Part shown: positions 8,613-17,654 of the stretch, one piece after another
Numbering within the stretch: position 1 is the first letter of the stretch
How the letters are laid out: the number at the start of each line of letters is the position of its first letter
Origin: Polaribacter ponticola
GTDB taxonomy: Bacteria; Bacteroidota; Bacteroidia; Flavobacteriales; Flavobacteriaceae
Assembly: GCF_026191475.2 (NCBI RefSeq)
Contig: NZ_JAOSLC020000003.1
Coordinates: forward strand, 62,001-126,000
Direction of reading: 5' to 3'
DNA: 64,000 nt
Position numbers and translations under genes: made by a program
Notes under the pieces: generated by a model
The model's database searches: none
Told to the model about the DNA's origin: nothing
The model's input: the letters and a program-made list of their open reading frames with translations, nothing else

Positions 8613-8774
8613 ATGTTAAACAACGTTCAAATTCAAGGATTTTATTCAGAACTTTCAATTATTGAAAAGCAGATTAATGATCTTAAAGAAAAATACCCTT
8701 TCAAGTTTTCTATATTTTTAAAAAAAGATGAAAAAGATAATTTTTTCTTTACTTCACAAATTGAAGTCGATTAA
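8613..8774 (+). CDS. Small opposite-strand ORF, 53 residues
   Basis: ATG at 8613 to TAA at 8772-8774. It is the only plus-strand coding candidate in the array. The product has a soluble, Lys/Phe-rich composition with a heptad-like stretch (ELSIIEKQINDLKEKY) at about residues 14-29. Its stop overlaps the stop of the leftward 94-residue gene by 4 bp (TTAA). It fills an otherwise empty gap between 8590 and 8771, which supports it being real. Its amino-acid usage resembles the neighbours. Could also be a fragment of a longer lost gene. Confidence 0.4.
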   Translation: MLNNVQIQGFYSELSIIEKQINDLKEKYPFKFSIFLKKDEKDNFFFTSQIEVD

Positions 8775-9055
8775 ATAATTAGATGCTTATAATGTATTTC
8801 TTTTCTACTTACTTTATACCAAGTACCTCCAAGGAAATGAATTGACACAATATCAAAATCTATGTTATTCGGAAAACTCTCAAAATACTTTCCATTATAT
8901 TTTAATATTTCGTGAATGTCGTATTCTATATTATTTTCTTTCAAATATTTTAATGGAATTATTTCAAATGCGTCAATTATATCTTTATACATTTTAACTT
9001 TACCTTCAAATTCTTTCAATTTTTCTAAAGTTTCTATTGCCTCTTTTAGTTTCAT
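8771..9055 (-). CDS. Hypothetical protein, 94 residues
   Basis: A small soluble protein with an N-terminal amphipathic helix (residues 3-30) and a C-terminal beta-rich end containing Gly-Gly-Thr-Trp. It sits 2 bp downstream of the 193-residue membrane gene, so the two are one transcription unit. Family not recognised. Confidence 0.5.
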   Translation of the reverse strand: MKLKEAIETLEKLKEFEGKVKMYKDIIDAFEIIPLKYLKENNIEYDIHEILKYNGKYFESFPNNIDFDIVSIHFLGGTWYKVSRKEIHYKHLII

Positions 9056-9057
9056 AT

Positions 9058-9639
9058 TTATTTAACTTTCAATTGTTTTATACTCCATTTTGTTCCATAA
9101 ATTAAATATCTTAAAATGAAAAATATAGAAAATACAGTCAAACATATTCCTAAAATTTCTTCATTATCAATACTTTTATTAAAGAATGAATTTCTTGTAT
9201 CATATAATTTTTTTTGAAATAAAACTGTTTCAGATAAGTGGTTTTCAGATTCATTATCTTTCAATATTCTACTATAAAAATCTTCTTTAGTTATTTTCAT
9301 AATTCCATTTTCTTTTATGAAGTCGTAAACGTGATTTGATTTTTCATTATTTTTAATTTTAGATAGGAATATTACATCTTTTTCTAATTTGTATTTAAAA
9401 TTATAATCATCGTATAATTCATTTTTTAAATAATAATATATTTTCAGTCTATAAGGTGAGTTTTCATATTTCTTTAATTTCAGAACTTTTCGGTGTAACT
9501 CATTTTCTTTATTTTGATTTATATTAATAAATAAAGACCATATTGAAAGTATTAATATAGACAAGATTACACTTCCGAGTAAAAACAAAAATTCTTTAGC
9601 AATTACTTTTTTTATTTTTTCGTTAATTTTCATTTTCAA
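9058..9639 (-). CDS. Hypothetical protein with two membrane segments
   Basis: 193 residues. Transmembrane segments lie at about residues 14-36 and 163-182, with a charged, Lys/Glu-rich domain of about 125 residues between them that would lie outside the membrane. First leftward gene of the cassette 8049-9707. Could be a bitopic inner-membrane sensor or immunity protein; no motif supports a choice. Confidence 0.5.
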   Translation of the reverse strand: MKMKINEKIKKVIAKEFLFLLGSVILSILILSIWSLFININQNKENELHRKVLKLKKYENSPYRLKIYYYLKNELYDDYNFKYKLEKDVIFLSKIKNNEKSNHVYDFIKENGIMKITKEDFYSRILKDNESENHLSETVLFQKKLYDTRNSFFNKSIDNEEILGICLTVFSIFFILRYLIYGTKWSIKQLKVK

Positions 9640-9707
9640 TTTCTTATTTTTCCATATTCCTTTTCATTCACTATCTATTCTTTTTATTATCTCTTTATAT
9701 TGTTGCC

Positions 9708-9833
9708 AACGTGTTTGTATATGATTTGTTGTGTGGTTTAAGCAACCAATTTAGTAAATAATTACCGTCCAAGAAAGTCCGCGAGGACTTTCGCAAGTAG
9801 GCAAGAAGCCAGCAATAAATTATATACGGTGTT
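9708..9833. repeat. attC-like repeat 6 (126 bp, type A)
   Basis: AAC to GTT. Outer stem GTATATGATTTGTTGT with GCAATAAATTATATAC; wobbles are again G on the left arm with T on the right. Inner hairpin GAAAGTCC-GCGA-GGACTTTC. Confidence 0.85.
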
Positions 9834-9845
9834 GGCAAACGTAAT

Positions 9846-10507
9846 TTATCTATAAAACATATTTATAAATATCAATCTTTTCGTAAAATAGTCATTTATG
9901 TCAATGTTATTTGTCAATATATATTCAGACATTCTAAAAGGATGAATTGGGTCAGCTGTCATTTTAATATTTTCTAAATAAAAATCTAAAAATTTTGATT
10001 TATTAGATATTTCTTCCAAGGCTTTTATATATGATCCTATCATATTAACTTGAACATCTTCTTTCGCTTTTTCAAAAAGATCAAGTGTTGTTGTTTTTTT
10101 ATTTATAGTATATGATTCAGATTTTGAGTGAATTAATTCATTATTCGATTTTAAACATTTATATTTTGTTTTTACAATTTCTCTTTTTTTCCAGACGAAA
10201 GACTTTTTTCTTCAATCCAAACAGAATCAGATACGCAATAAATATTCAGCTTTAATTTACTTTCAGGGAATATTCTATTTTCCATAAGAGAATAGTTATA
10301 CTTTAAAATATCTTTTAAAAATTCTTTGTAAGCATTTTCAGTTTTTAGATTTGGATATTTATTTTTCAATGTTTTTGTTTCAAAATCTGCAATCAGAGAA
10401 TTCAGAGTTTCAACATTTTCTTTTCCTATTGCTTTTTCAAATTCAATTTGTTGAGAGTAAATGGAAAGGGAAATAATTGTAAATAAGAGAAATATTGTTT
10501 TTTTCAT
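9846..10507 (-). pseudogene. Secreted protein of unknown function, frameshifted
   Basis: Two reading frames belong together. Residues 1-111 (10507 to 10172) start with a signal peptide (ends YSQ) and stop just after SSGKKEKL. Adding one A to the seven-A run (plus-strand T 10184-10190) continues the frame through KREIVKTKYKC into the 65-residue ORF ending at 9846, giving about 220 residues. The join restores one cassette-filling gene (cassette 9834-10590). The missing base is probably a sequencing error; real inactivation or slippage is possible. Function unknown. Confidence 0.65.
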
Positions 10508-10590
10508 TTTTCGTAGCTTTTATGTTAACTAATTATTAGTAGTTCAAAGTAGTACTTTGTTACATTCTTGATTTTTATTTTATGTTTGCC

Positions 10591-10716
10591 AACGTTGTTG
10601 TATAAGCTTTGGTGCGTTGGTTTAGCAGTAAAGTTACTAAATAATTACTAACCAAGAAAGTCCGAGAGGACTTTCGCAAGTAGGAAAGAAGCCAGCAATA
10701 AAGTTTATACGGTGTT
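10591..10716. repeat. attC-like repeat 7 (126 bp, type A)
   Basis: AAC to GTT. Outer stem GTATAAGCTTTGGTGC with GCAATAAAGTTTATAC, one mismatch. The inner hairpin loop is GAGA instead of GCGA, still GNRA. Supplies the last codons and stop (10705-10707) of the CPBP gene. Confidence 0.85.
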
Positions 10717-11562
10717 GTGGTTAGTTATTTTTCTACTGTAATAAATTCCAATTCCTATTATAGTTATTATTTCTGCAATAATAGATAAATATGAACCTTC
10801 AAATCCGAATGCTCCACCGTTAATTAAATTTCCTTCTTTTATTTTAAATTCAATAATTGAGTAAGTGTCTTTACCACTTACATTAAAACCAAAAAGTGTT
10901 TGAAATAAATTCCAACTTAAATGCATTGCAATTGGAAACCATAAATTTTTTGTATGTATGTAAGATAAGCCGAGAACTATTCCAGCTAAAAATAAGTTAA
11001 ATAAAGAGAATAAGTCAACATTCGGGTTGAAACTGTGCATTACAGAAAAAAGAATTGATGAAGTAATTAAAGCAGTATATTTATTAAATGAACTCATTAA
11101 ATTTCTTAAAACATAACCACGTAAAAGTGTTTCCTCAACAATTGCAACAATCGTAAAAAGCATTATCGATATTATCAATTCCTTAAAGTCAAAATTTACA
11201 TTTAAGAAAAATATTTCCTTCAAGTAAATTAATAATAAGTATCCAATTAACATTATTATAAGACCAAGTATAATTCCAAAAATAAATTCATTAAATCTAT
11301 TTTTAGTTTGAAATCCAAGTGAAATAAATTCCTTTTTTTCTACAAATTTCATAAAAAGCAAAATCACTAAAAAAGTCCCAAATAAATCAAAAAATCCAAC
11401 TATTAAAAGTTGTTTTGAAGTCTCTTCGTAATCTAAATTTGTGAAGTCAACTCCAGCAATTAAACTTCCAACATATTGAAATATTCCAACTATTATAAAA
11501 TAAGATATTATGAACAAGAATATTCTTCCTATTGTATTCATTTTTATTCCAATATTGTTCAT
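10705..11562 (-). CDS. CPBP family intramembrane metalloprotease (CAAX/Abi-like)
   Basis: 285 residues with about eight hydrophobic segments. The CPBP motifs are present: EETLLR at residues 143-148, a downstream FSVMH with His176, and MHLSWN near the end, which together form the metal/glutamate active site of Rce1-like proteases. In bacteria, members act in bacteriocin immunity or membrane protein processing. Sole gene of cassette 10717-11591. The annotated start MNNIGIKMN may be 7 residues early, as a second ATG is available. The stop codon lies inside repeat 7, so the C-terminal residues NTV are encoded by the recombination site. Confidence 0.85.
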   Translation of the reverse strand: MNNIGIKMNTIGRIFLFIISYFIIVGIFQYVGSLIAGVDFTNLDYEETSKQLLIVGFFDLFGTFLVILLFMKFVEKKEFISLGFQTKNRFNEFIFGIILGLIIMLIGYLLLIYLKEIFFLNVNFDFKELIISIMLFTIVAIVEETLLRGYVLRNLMSSFNKYTALITSSILFSVMHSFNPNVDLFSLFNLFLAGIVLGLSYIHTKNLWFPIAMHLSWNLFQTLFGFNVSGKDTYSIIEFKIKEGNLINGGAFGFEGSYLSIIAEIITIIGIGIYYSRKITNHNTV

Positions 11563-11591
11563 ATTTCTGATTTTCGTTTTTAATTAACCAC

Positions 11592-11715
11592 AACGTGTTT
11601 GTGTATGATTAGTTGCGTGGTTCAGCACGAAAGTTAGCAAATAAAAACCGAATAGAAAATCCGCGAGGATTTTCGTAAGTAGGCTATAACCAAGCAATTA
11701 ATTATACACGGTGTT
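11592..11715. repeat. attC-like repeat 8 (124 bp, type A)
   Basis: AAC to GTT. The stem boxes are changed in concert: GTGTATGATTAGTTGC pairs with GCAATTAATTATACAC (GTGTAT/ATACAC instead of GTATAT/ATATAC). Inner hairpin GAAAATCC-GCGA-GGATTTTC. Confidence 0.85.
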
Positions 11716-11729
11716 GCCCACAGTATTTT

Positions 11730-12618
11730 TTAATTCGTAAGGGTTAATTCAATTGCTGTTAACATATATTTTCCTTCATACTCTTTAGTTGTTCCCATAG
11801 TTTTTGAGGTTTTCTTCCATTTTCCTTGATTAAAAATCCAACTATTTTCAGGTGTTTCAGCAGGAATAGTTCCAATTGCAGGCTCATAAGATATTCCTTC
11901 TATTTTTTTCTTGAACCTTGCATAGTGTATTTATATTCGTATTTATTTTCTTCTATTATCAGCCATTCAATTGCAATAAAAAAACCTTTTTCAGGAAATT
12001 CAATATTTAATTTTGAAATATCAATTTCAGTTATTTTCTTTCCTTTTTTTGCAATTCCAACTATGTTTTTGTCATAAATATAATTTTTTGGTTCTCCATT
12101 TTCATTTAGTGCATAAAGGCGAATATTAAACTTTGAATTTTTAACATCACTTTTTGTTAAAAGTCTTATATTTTTCAAAAATGGCGTTTTATTATATTTT
12201 TCTTTATAGTCAAAAAATCGAGCAATTATCCAAGGCTTTATTCCATTTTGATAATAATGATTGATTTTAGATTTTTTAAATTTCCCGACTATTAATTTTT
12301 GAGTTAATTTTTTAGAATTTATAATTATTTCATCCAATTCAGTCGTTATTGGTCTTAATTCAAGAATATTTTTAATTGAATCTGACGAGATTTTTTTGTC
12401 TCAAATCCTATTGCTGAAAATAGAATATTTTTTGTGCTATCTATTTCTAATTCAAATTCTCCTTTTTCATTTGATGTTGTTCCAATGTTTTCGTTTTCTA
12501 TCCAAATATTCACATAAGGTATTTTTTCTTTCGTTTTACTATCAATTATTACTGATTTTAATTGGCTAAAACAAAGGTTAGATACTAATAAAATTATGAT
12601 GGCAAGCAGTTTTTTCAT
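11730..12618 (-). pseudogene. Secreted carboxypeptidase-regulatory-like protein, two frameshifts
   Basis: Three pieces join into one frame of about 296 residues. Piece one (12618-12355) has a signal peptide (ends CFSQ) and a CarboxypepD_reg-like/CNA-B fold start (SVIIDSKTKEKIPYVNIWI, then GTTSNEKGEFELEI and SAIGFETKK). Adding an A at the seven-A run 12391-12397 leads to ISSDSIKNILELRP and the 145-residue ORF 12337-11900. Adding an A at 11903-11909 leads to IEGISYEPAIG and a stop at 11730-11732. This is the typical layout of Bacteroidetes carboxypeptidase-like regulatory proteins. Both lesions are homopolymer undercalls, so the gene is probably intact in the organism. Confidence 0.7.
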
Positions 12619-12627
12619 ATTGTGGGC

Positions 12628-12753
12628 AACGTTGTTTTGTATGGTTTGTTGCGGTTTTAAGCAATAAAGTTAATAAATAAAACACTAACCAAGAAAATCC
12701 GCGAGGATTTTCGTAAGTAAGCAATTTGCAAGCAATAAATTATACAAGGTGTT
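12628..12753. repeat. attC-like repeat 9 (126 bp, type A)
   Basis: AAC to GTT. The stem is TTGTATGGTTTGTTGC with GCAATAAATTATACAA, a further concerted change of the terminal box. Inner hairpin GAAAATCC-GCGA-GGATTTTC. Confidence 0.85.
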
Positions 12754-12782
12754 GGCACCAGTATTTTTTCATTCGTATTGTT

Positions 12783-13244
12783 TCATTCTTTCCAATTTAT
12801 TACTTTTTGAATTTTTTTATTCACAAGTTTATATTCCACAAAAGCAAGTAAATAGAAAGTCAGATTAAGAAAAAGTATTAGTATAAAATCGCTTTCTAAT
12901 TTTCCAGATTTTATCGAATAAAATATATTCAGAATCATTACAGTTGTTAAAAGAATAATTAAAATCATTGAAATTAGCTTAAATCTCAATTTATAGTTTT
13001 TGAAATTATTCTTCTCAAAAGTCACAATCATTTTCGGAAGTAATTTCTCAAAAGGTGATGAAATTCTCAACAAGTCAATTCGGTTTTTATTTTCATAACC
13101 TAAAAAGAATTTATTCGGTTCATTTATATAAGTTGAAACATATTTGAAATCTAAAGATGTATGTCTCTTTAATGACAATAATCTAATGTTTCGTTCTATT
13201 TTTTCAGAACTCAATTCAGGTATATTTATTTTTTTAAAGTACAA
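12783..13244 (-). CDS. Hypothetical protein with two membrane helices
   Basis: 153 residues. A soluble N-terminal part of about 85 residues is followed by hydrophobic segments at about residues 90-110 and 118-138, then a basic tail (KKIQKVINWKE). Sole gene of the smallest complete cassette (12754-13272). Family not recognised. Confidence 0.5.
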   Translation of the reverse strand: MYFKKINIPELSSEKIERNIRLLSLKRHTSLDFKYVSTYINEPNKFFLGYENKNRIDLLRISSPFEKLLPKMIVTFEKNNFKNYKLRFKLISMILIILLTTVMILNIFYSIKSGKLESDFILILFLNLTFYLLAFVEYKLVNKKIQKVINWKE

Positions 13245-13272
13245 TTTTCGGTTTCAGTTTTTTATTGGTGCC

Positions 13273-13395
13273 AACGGTCTAGTATAAGAATAGTAGCGGA
13301 TTTTACACACTAACTTTTCGGTTTAGAACTGACCTTTATTTTATGTTTATACTTTCGTTTTATCACTTAAACCGCTATTATTTTTATACATTGTT
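13273..13395. repeat. attC-like repeat 10 (123 bp, type B)
   Basis: AAC to GTT. Same 18-bp stem as repeat 2 (GTATAAGAATAGTAGCGG with CCGCTATTATTTTTATAC), with the interior diverged. Lies downstream of the restriction-modification cassette. Confidence 0.85.
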
Positions 13396-13428
13396 GTACA
13401 CTGGCTTTTTTTCATTCAGTTTGTCAAT

Positions 13429-13502
13429 CAGCGTTGGCGTGAAAGCTCTTTTAAATTTGTGAGGCACGAACAAACTTTAAATGTGCTTGAACTTGCGTTG
13501 GC
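13429..13502. repeat. Structured direct repeat, left copy, flanking the RM operon
   Basis: About 74 bp beginning CAGCGTTGG. Arms AAGC...TTTAAATTTGT and ACAAACTTTAAA...GCTT enclose a conserved loop GAGGCACGAA. The partner copy is at 17655-17730. It ends next to the HsdS stop codon and could act as its terminator. Confidence 0.6.
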
Positions 13503-13503
13503 T

Positions 13504-14694
13504 TTATTCCAAATATTTTTTCAATATGGCTTCTTTCTGTTTTGGAATTTCAGCTATTTGTTTTTCAAATTCCGTAATTTCATTCTCTAAATTTTCTATT
13601 TCAACATCCACTTTTTCCTGTTCTGCCATTGTGGGAAGTGGGATTTTAATTCCTTCGATTCTATCTATTGAAGCTCTTTTTGTTCTTGAAAACCCAATTT
13701 GCTTTCCTTCTTTGTCTAAACAATATGCAATATATCTAGCTTTTGCTATTGGTTGTTTAATTCTCAAATAACCACAATGATCGGTTGGATAAAATGGTAT
13801 GTTTGCAGGAATTACATTTACCATCCAATCACCGTCTATTCCCCAAACTACCGAAGAAGTTGAAAAATCGGTTAAAAGTTCTTTATTTATAAACCCAAAA
13901 GGTTCAAAAACATTGGCACTGTACACAGGATATTTCCCTTGATTGCTTATTTCACTTTTTAAAACTCTTTTTCCAATTTTAGTTTCAAAAATATCTGTGT
14001 CGCTTAATCGTACAGATTTAGTTGCTTTATTAAACAAGGTTTCTAAAGAAGTATTAATGTGTTCTTTATGCGTTAGTATTATATTTTGTAAATCTTGCTC
14101 TTGCTTTTCTAAAACCTCAATTTCATCAACTATCTTTTGTTGAATATCTAACGTTGGAAGAGGTATTTTAAAATTTAATAAATCTGTTTTAGATAAATTA
14201 AATTGAACACTCCCAAAACCTAAGTTTCTAAGTTGAGTTCTACTAATTTCAGATTTTAAAATACTATTTAGATAACTAGGGATAATTTTATCAAGTTTAA
14301 AGTTTATAAACTTTCCAACCCTTTGGTTCAAAAGAAAAGTAGTTCTACTTGTATTTTTAAAAATGGTGGGAATTGCAAGTAGATTTAAATCACTATTCAT
14401 ATCAGTCATTGCAATAACAATATCTCCGTCTTTTAAAACAAAATCTTTATACTTTTCTGAAAAGTTATCAGGTAGAAAAGTTTTTTTATAATCTAAATCT
14501 AATACTCCTTTCAGTCTAATATTTGCTTGTCTAAAATTCAAAACGTTTGAACTTTCAACATAATCAGCACTTTTGAAAGCAAAACCATTTTGAAGATTAA
14601 CAAATTCTTTGAGTGGGAATACATTCCACTTAGTCTGAATTTTTACTTTTTTTAACTGAAAGCGATATGTTTTGCTCAAAATCTGCTCGGTCAA
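13504..14694 (-). CDS. hsdS: Type I-like restriction-modification specificity subunit (HsdS)
   Basis: 396 residues with the duplicated architecture of S subunits. The first target-recognition domain is about residues 22-185 (WNVFPLKEFVNLQNGFAFKS) and its spacer coiled coil about 186-205 (KIVDEIEVLEKQEQDLQN). The second recognition domain is about 225-360 and its coiled coil runs from IPLPTMAEQEKVDVEIENLE to the end. It overlaps the end of the methyltransferase gene by 65 bp in another frame. The start used is the only ATG upstream of the first domain. A seven-A run in the overlap (14647-14653) leaves the true junction uncertain. It gives the DNA sequence specificity of the system. Confidence 0.85.
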   Translation of the reverse strand: MTEQILSKTYRFQLKKVKIQTKWNVFPLKEFVNLQNGFAFKSADYVESSNVLNFRQANIRLKGVLDLDYKKTFLPDNFSEKYKDFVLKDGDIVIAMTDMNSDLNLLAIPTIFKNTSRTTFLLNQRVGKFINFKLDKIIPSYLNSILKSEISRTQLRNLGFGSVQFNLSKTDLLNFKIPLPTLDIQQKIVDEIEVLEKQEQDLQNIILTHKEHINTSLETLFNKATKSVRLSDTDIFETKIGKRVLKSEISNQGKYPVYSANVFEPFGFINKELLTDFSTSSVVWGIDGDWMVNVIPANIPFYPTDHCGYLRIKQPIAKARYIAYCLDKEGKQIGFSRTKRASIDRIEGIKIPLPTMAEQEKVDVEIENLENEITEFEKQIAEIPKQKEAILKKYLE

Positions 14695-17215
14695 ATGTTA
14701 GCATATCAATTAAATTTTGATAGCTTACGTTTTTTTGAAGCGTTTCAGGAATGTCTAAATCGAACTTGTTTTCAGTAAACGCTCTGTATATATAAGTGCT
14801 AGCTTTATTTTCGTTAGTGAAACTTTTCATATCATAAAGCTGTGTGCATTCGTCAATGGTTTTGCTACGTTTTATAGGGTGCATTCCTTCATTCCCTCTA
14901 CGATTACTAAAATCGTAACCTAAAAACTGTTTTTCTTTTGCCTTTTGACCTGTTTTTACTAAAACAACTTTTTGATTATATGTTAGAATAAAATAAAGTA
15001 ATTTGTCTTTTTCTATTTCTAGTATTTTACTCCATTTTTCATCTTCCTTTTTAGCTTTTATCTTTTTGTCGTATTCATTAAATATTTCGTGTTGCTTTAT
15101 AGCTTCGTTCGGTTTTTTCTGCAATAAGGTTTTATAATCTTGAAAAGAAATGTTTTCCCAAACGTGAGATATATATTTCTCTATTGGTTTTTCAATACCG
15201 TTTATAGTAATGTCTTTAAGATTTGTAAAGAATGTAGCTAGAGATTTTTCTACTTGTTCGGCAATAGTATCTTCTCTACGTTTTAAAAATAAAGTAACCG
15301 TATTTGTTCCTGTAGCCATAAAAGTGCCAGAGCCTAGTTCTGTAATTGCTATTATGTCAAAAGCTTTTAAAATAATCTCTCTTGCTTGTGAATATAAACC
15401 CGAATTACTTAAAATAGAACTTGGTAATATTATGGCTGCAATACCGTCTGTTTTTAGTAATTGTTTAGTACGTTCAATAAACAAACATTCTATTTCAGAA
15501 CTTCTATCGCTTAGACTGTCAAACAATTTAAAATCCTCATTAGCGGAAGCATTTTTCAAATCACCTTTAAAAGAACTTACAGAATATGGCGGATTAGAAA
15601 CAATAAACGAAAATTGAGGTTTTTCAGCATTTTTCTTTAATAGTCCTCTGTAACTTTTGGAATGTTTGAAACTATCTAATCCATCTCCGTGAATAACTTG
15701 TGCTAAACCATCTCCATAAAAATAACAGCCAACTTTTGCGACTTTTACTAAACGATAATCTTTTTCTATACCATAAACATATTTACTTGCCCAATCGTAT
15801 TTCTTTTTTCTCCAAACTTCCACAAAATCTTCAGCTTCTTGTGTTTCTAATTTAGAGGTATCAATATCATTCTCAATAGTACGTTGGTACTCTTCCATTA
15901 CTTCGGTTAAGAAGTGACCACTACCAACACTATAGTCAATCACAGCAGGAAGTTCTGGAATTGATTGGTTTAATTGTTTCTTTATGTATTGTGAAATAGG
16001 TAATGAGCGAACTATGAAACGTGTAATTGGTGGTGGTGTGAAAAACTGACCAGCTTCTTGTTTCAACCCAGTTGTTAAAAGACGTTCAAAGAAATCGCTT
16101 AAATGTTGTTGTTTTCTAGGATAACGAATTCTAAATTTTTGAAGTAATTGAACTACTTCTTTTAATACTTTTTGATTGTCCTCAAAAGTTTCTTCATCAA
16201 ATACATCCTTTATATCGTAAACCTTATTGAATAGTAAAATATGTTTCTTTTTTTCTTCTAATTCTTTTTGAGTTTTATAGCTAAACATATCATCTGAAAT
16301 TCCTCTAACTTCTTTTTTTAAGAAGTCATACATTCCAGATTTGTATAGGTTTATAAGTCTGATTTGAAAATCAACTGCATTGTCTTTGTGTTCTTTCCAT
16401 TGAAAATCAAGTTCCTTATCATCTCTCTTTTTTTCATCAAATATTTTAGCGAGAAAAAGATTAAAAATCTTATTAAATGCGTTGGGTTTGTCTGAGACAG
16501 AATGCTTTCTAAGTATAGATAAAAATTCGTGAAATATTTTTTTACTATCTTCTTCGTTCAGTGTTTTTAAATCATCTTTGGTTAGTTTCTTGCTTTCAAA
16601 CAAATAAGGTTTTACCCAATCGTCAAATATTCCGTTGGTATTGGTTACTTTATTCCATCTATCATAAACATCTTCTACATTTCCAGCTTGTCTGTAATGC
16701 TCCTCAATTTTTATTATTTCATTTTTAAACTGGATTTTGTTTTTGTCTAATTTAGAAGCATATAACATCAAAATATCAGCAGACTTGTCTTGTTGAAAAT
16801 AGGTCATTAACTGACCGCCATTTGTTTCGGTTTTTTTAAACTCTTTTTCAAATTCTTTTCCCCAAGTCTTACATTCTATCATTAAATAAGCAGAGCCATC
16901 TTTACGAGTAACTAGAATATCGAGCCAACCACCACTTGCTCCGTGTCCGACTGTGTATTTTTTTTCTAAAACTATATGTTCTGGTTTGTACCCTTTTTCT
17001 AGTAATCTGTCTATACACTCTAAAACAACCCAATTTTCAGCTTGTGAGAAATTTTGAGTAGTTGTTCTTCCTCCAATTATTTTGCTTCCGAAATCAAATT
17101 GTTGTTTTTCAAAATCAATTTCAATTGAATATCCATTATAGTTTTTATGAAAAATTCCAGAAGTGTTTTCTTTAGGTATAAATCCTAATACTTGTATGAG
17201 TTTCTTTGTATCCAT
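14630..17215 (-). CDS. hsdM: Fused nuclease/N6-adenine methyltransferase of a type I/IIG-like RM system
   Basis: 861 residues. The N-terminal about 130 residues resemble the HsdR_N nuclease: LDILV (D99) and IECK (E114, K116) form a PD-(D/E)XK pattern. After a helical linker the HsdM-like methyltransferase begins: GQFFTP at 389-394, SAM-binding DYSVGSGHF at 427-435, and the catalytic NPPY at 541-544. Cutting and methylation are thus on one chain with a separate S subunit, and no separate HsdR gene is seen. Last of three in order after a small XRE regulator (4 bp gap), before hsdS (overlap). Likely a type IIG/IIB-like or hybrid type I system; no helicase motor is present. Confidence 0.85.
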   Translation of the reverse strand: MDTKKLIQVLGFIPKENTSGIFHKNYNGYSIEIDFEKQQFDFGSKIIGGRTTTQNFSQAENWVVLECIDRLLEKGYKPEHIVLEKKYTVGHGASGGWLDILVTRKDGSAYLMIECKTWGKEFEKEFKKTETNGGQLMTYFQQDKSADILMLYASKLDKNKIQFKNEIIKIEEHYRQAGNVEDVYDRWNKVTNTNGIFDDWVKPYLFESKKLTKDDLKTLNEEDSKKIFHEFLSILRKHSVSDKPNAFNKIFNLFLAKIFDEKKRDDKELDFQWKEHKDNAVDFQIRLINLYKSGMYDFLKKEVRGISDDMFSYKTQKELEEKKKHILLFNKVYDIKDVFDEETFEDNQKVLKEVVQLLQKFRIRYPRKQQHLSDFFERLLTTGLKQEAGQFFTPPPITRFIVRSLPISQYIKKQLNQSIPELPAVIDYSVGSGHFLTEVMEEYQRTIENDIDTSKLETQEAEDFVEVWRKKKYDWASKYVYGIEKDYRLVKVAKVGCYFYGDGLAQVIHGDGLDSFKHSKSYRGLLKKNAEKPQFSFIVSNPPYSVSSFKGDLKNASANEDFKLFDSLSDRSSEIECLFIERTKQLLKTDGIAAIILPSSILSNSGLYSQAREIILKAFDIIAITELGSGTFMATGTNTVTLFLKRREDTIAEQVEKSLATFFTNLKDITINGIEKPIEKYISHVWENISFQDYKTLLQKKPNEAIKQHEIFNEYDKKIKAKKEDEKWSKILEIEKDKLLYFILTYNQKVVLVKTGQKAKEKQFLGYDFSNRRGNEGMHPIKRSKTIDECTQLYDMKSFTNENKASTYIYRAFTENKFDLDIPETLQKNVSYQNLIDMLTFDRADFEQNISLSVKKSKNSD

Positions 17216-17220
17216 CTCGA

Positions 17221-17544
17221 TTAGAATTTTAATTTTCCTTGTTTTGCGTTTATTGCTTTGATATATGTTGATTGGTCTTCTGCAACTTTAAAAATTTTAT
17301 CAGAACATTTATATTCAAAAGCTTCTTTTGCAAATTTGTCTGCAAAATACAAGTCTTTAACTTGGTTGTAATCTAGTTCAAATAATTGGGCAAGTAATTT
17401 CAATTTGCCAACTGGAAATTTTTTATGGTCATTCTCAATTTTACTAACAGCAGGTGTATTAATTTTGACTTTCGCTCCGAATTCAGTCTGACTCCAGCCT
17501 TTTTCTTCTCGGTGAGTTTTTATGTAGTTTCCGAAACTTGCCAT
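17221..17544 (-). CDS. XRE-family regulator of the RM operon (controller-like)
   Basis: 107 residues. Residues about 5-60 form a helix-turn-helix of the XRE class (KTHREEKGWSQTEFGAKV, then PAVSKIENDHKKFP). It is the first gene of the RM operon, directly upstream of the methyltransferase, where controller (C) proteins sit to delay nuclease expression. The promoter at 17583-17614 lies just upstream of it and is the likely site of autoregulation. Confidence 0.8.
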   Translation of the reverse strand: MASFGNYIKTHREEKGWSQTEFGAKVKINTPAVSKIENDHKKFPVGKLKLLAQLFELDYNQVKDLYFADKFAKEAFEYKCSDKIFKVAEDQSTYIKAINAKQGKLKF

Positions 17545-17582
17545 TAGTTTATTATACTTTTTATTGTTTTACCCAATTTTGG

Positions 17583-17614
17583 CAAAGTTATATATTTCTC
17601 AGTCCATAAACAAT
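17583..17614 (-). promoter_or_regulatory. Bacteroidetes-type promoter of the RM operon
   Basis: On the minus strand, ATTG (17611-17614) is followed after 20 bp by TAACTTTG (17583-17590), matching the -33 TTTG / -7 TAnnTTTG consensus with a one-base change. It shows that this cassette carries its own promoter. Confidence 0.6.
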
Positions 17615-17654
17615 TTTTTTGACATATAAAAATCATCTTCATAAAACTTATTTT

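Noticed and set aside
10172..12618. Programmed -1 frameshifting at A7 runs
   Set aside because: The same kind of lesion occurs in unrelated genes at many runs, including housekeeping genes, and no downstream stimulatory structure was seen; sequencing error is simpler.
15210..15617. Plus-strand ORF opposite the methyltransferase gene
   Set aside because: Antisense shadow of the conserved NPPY-containing region.
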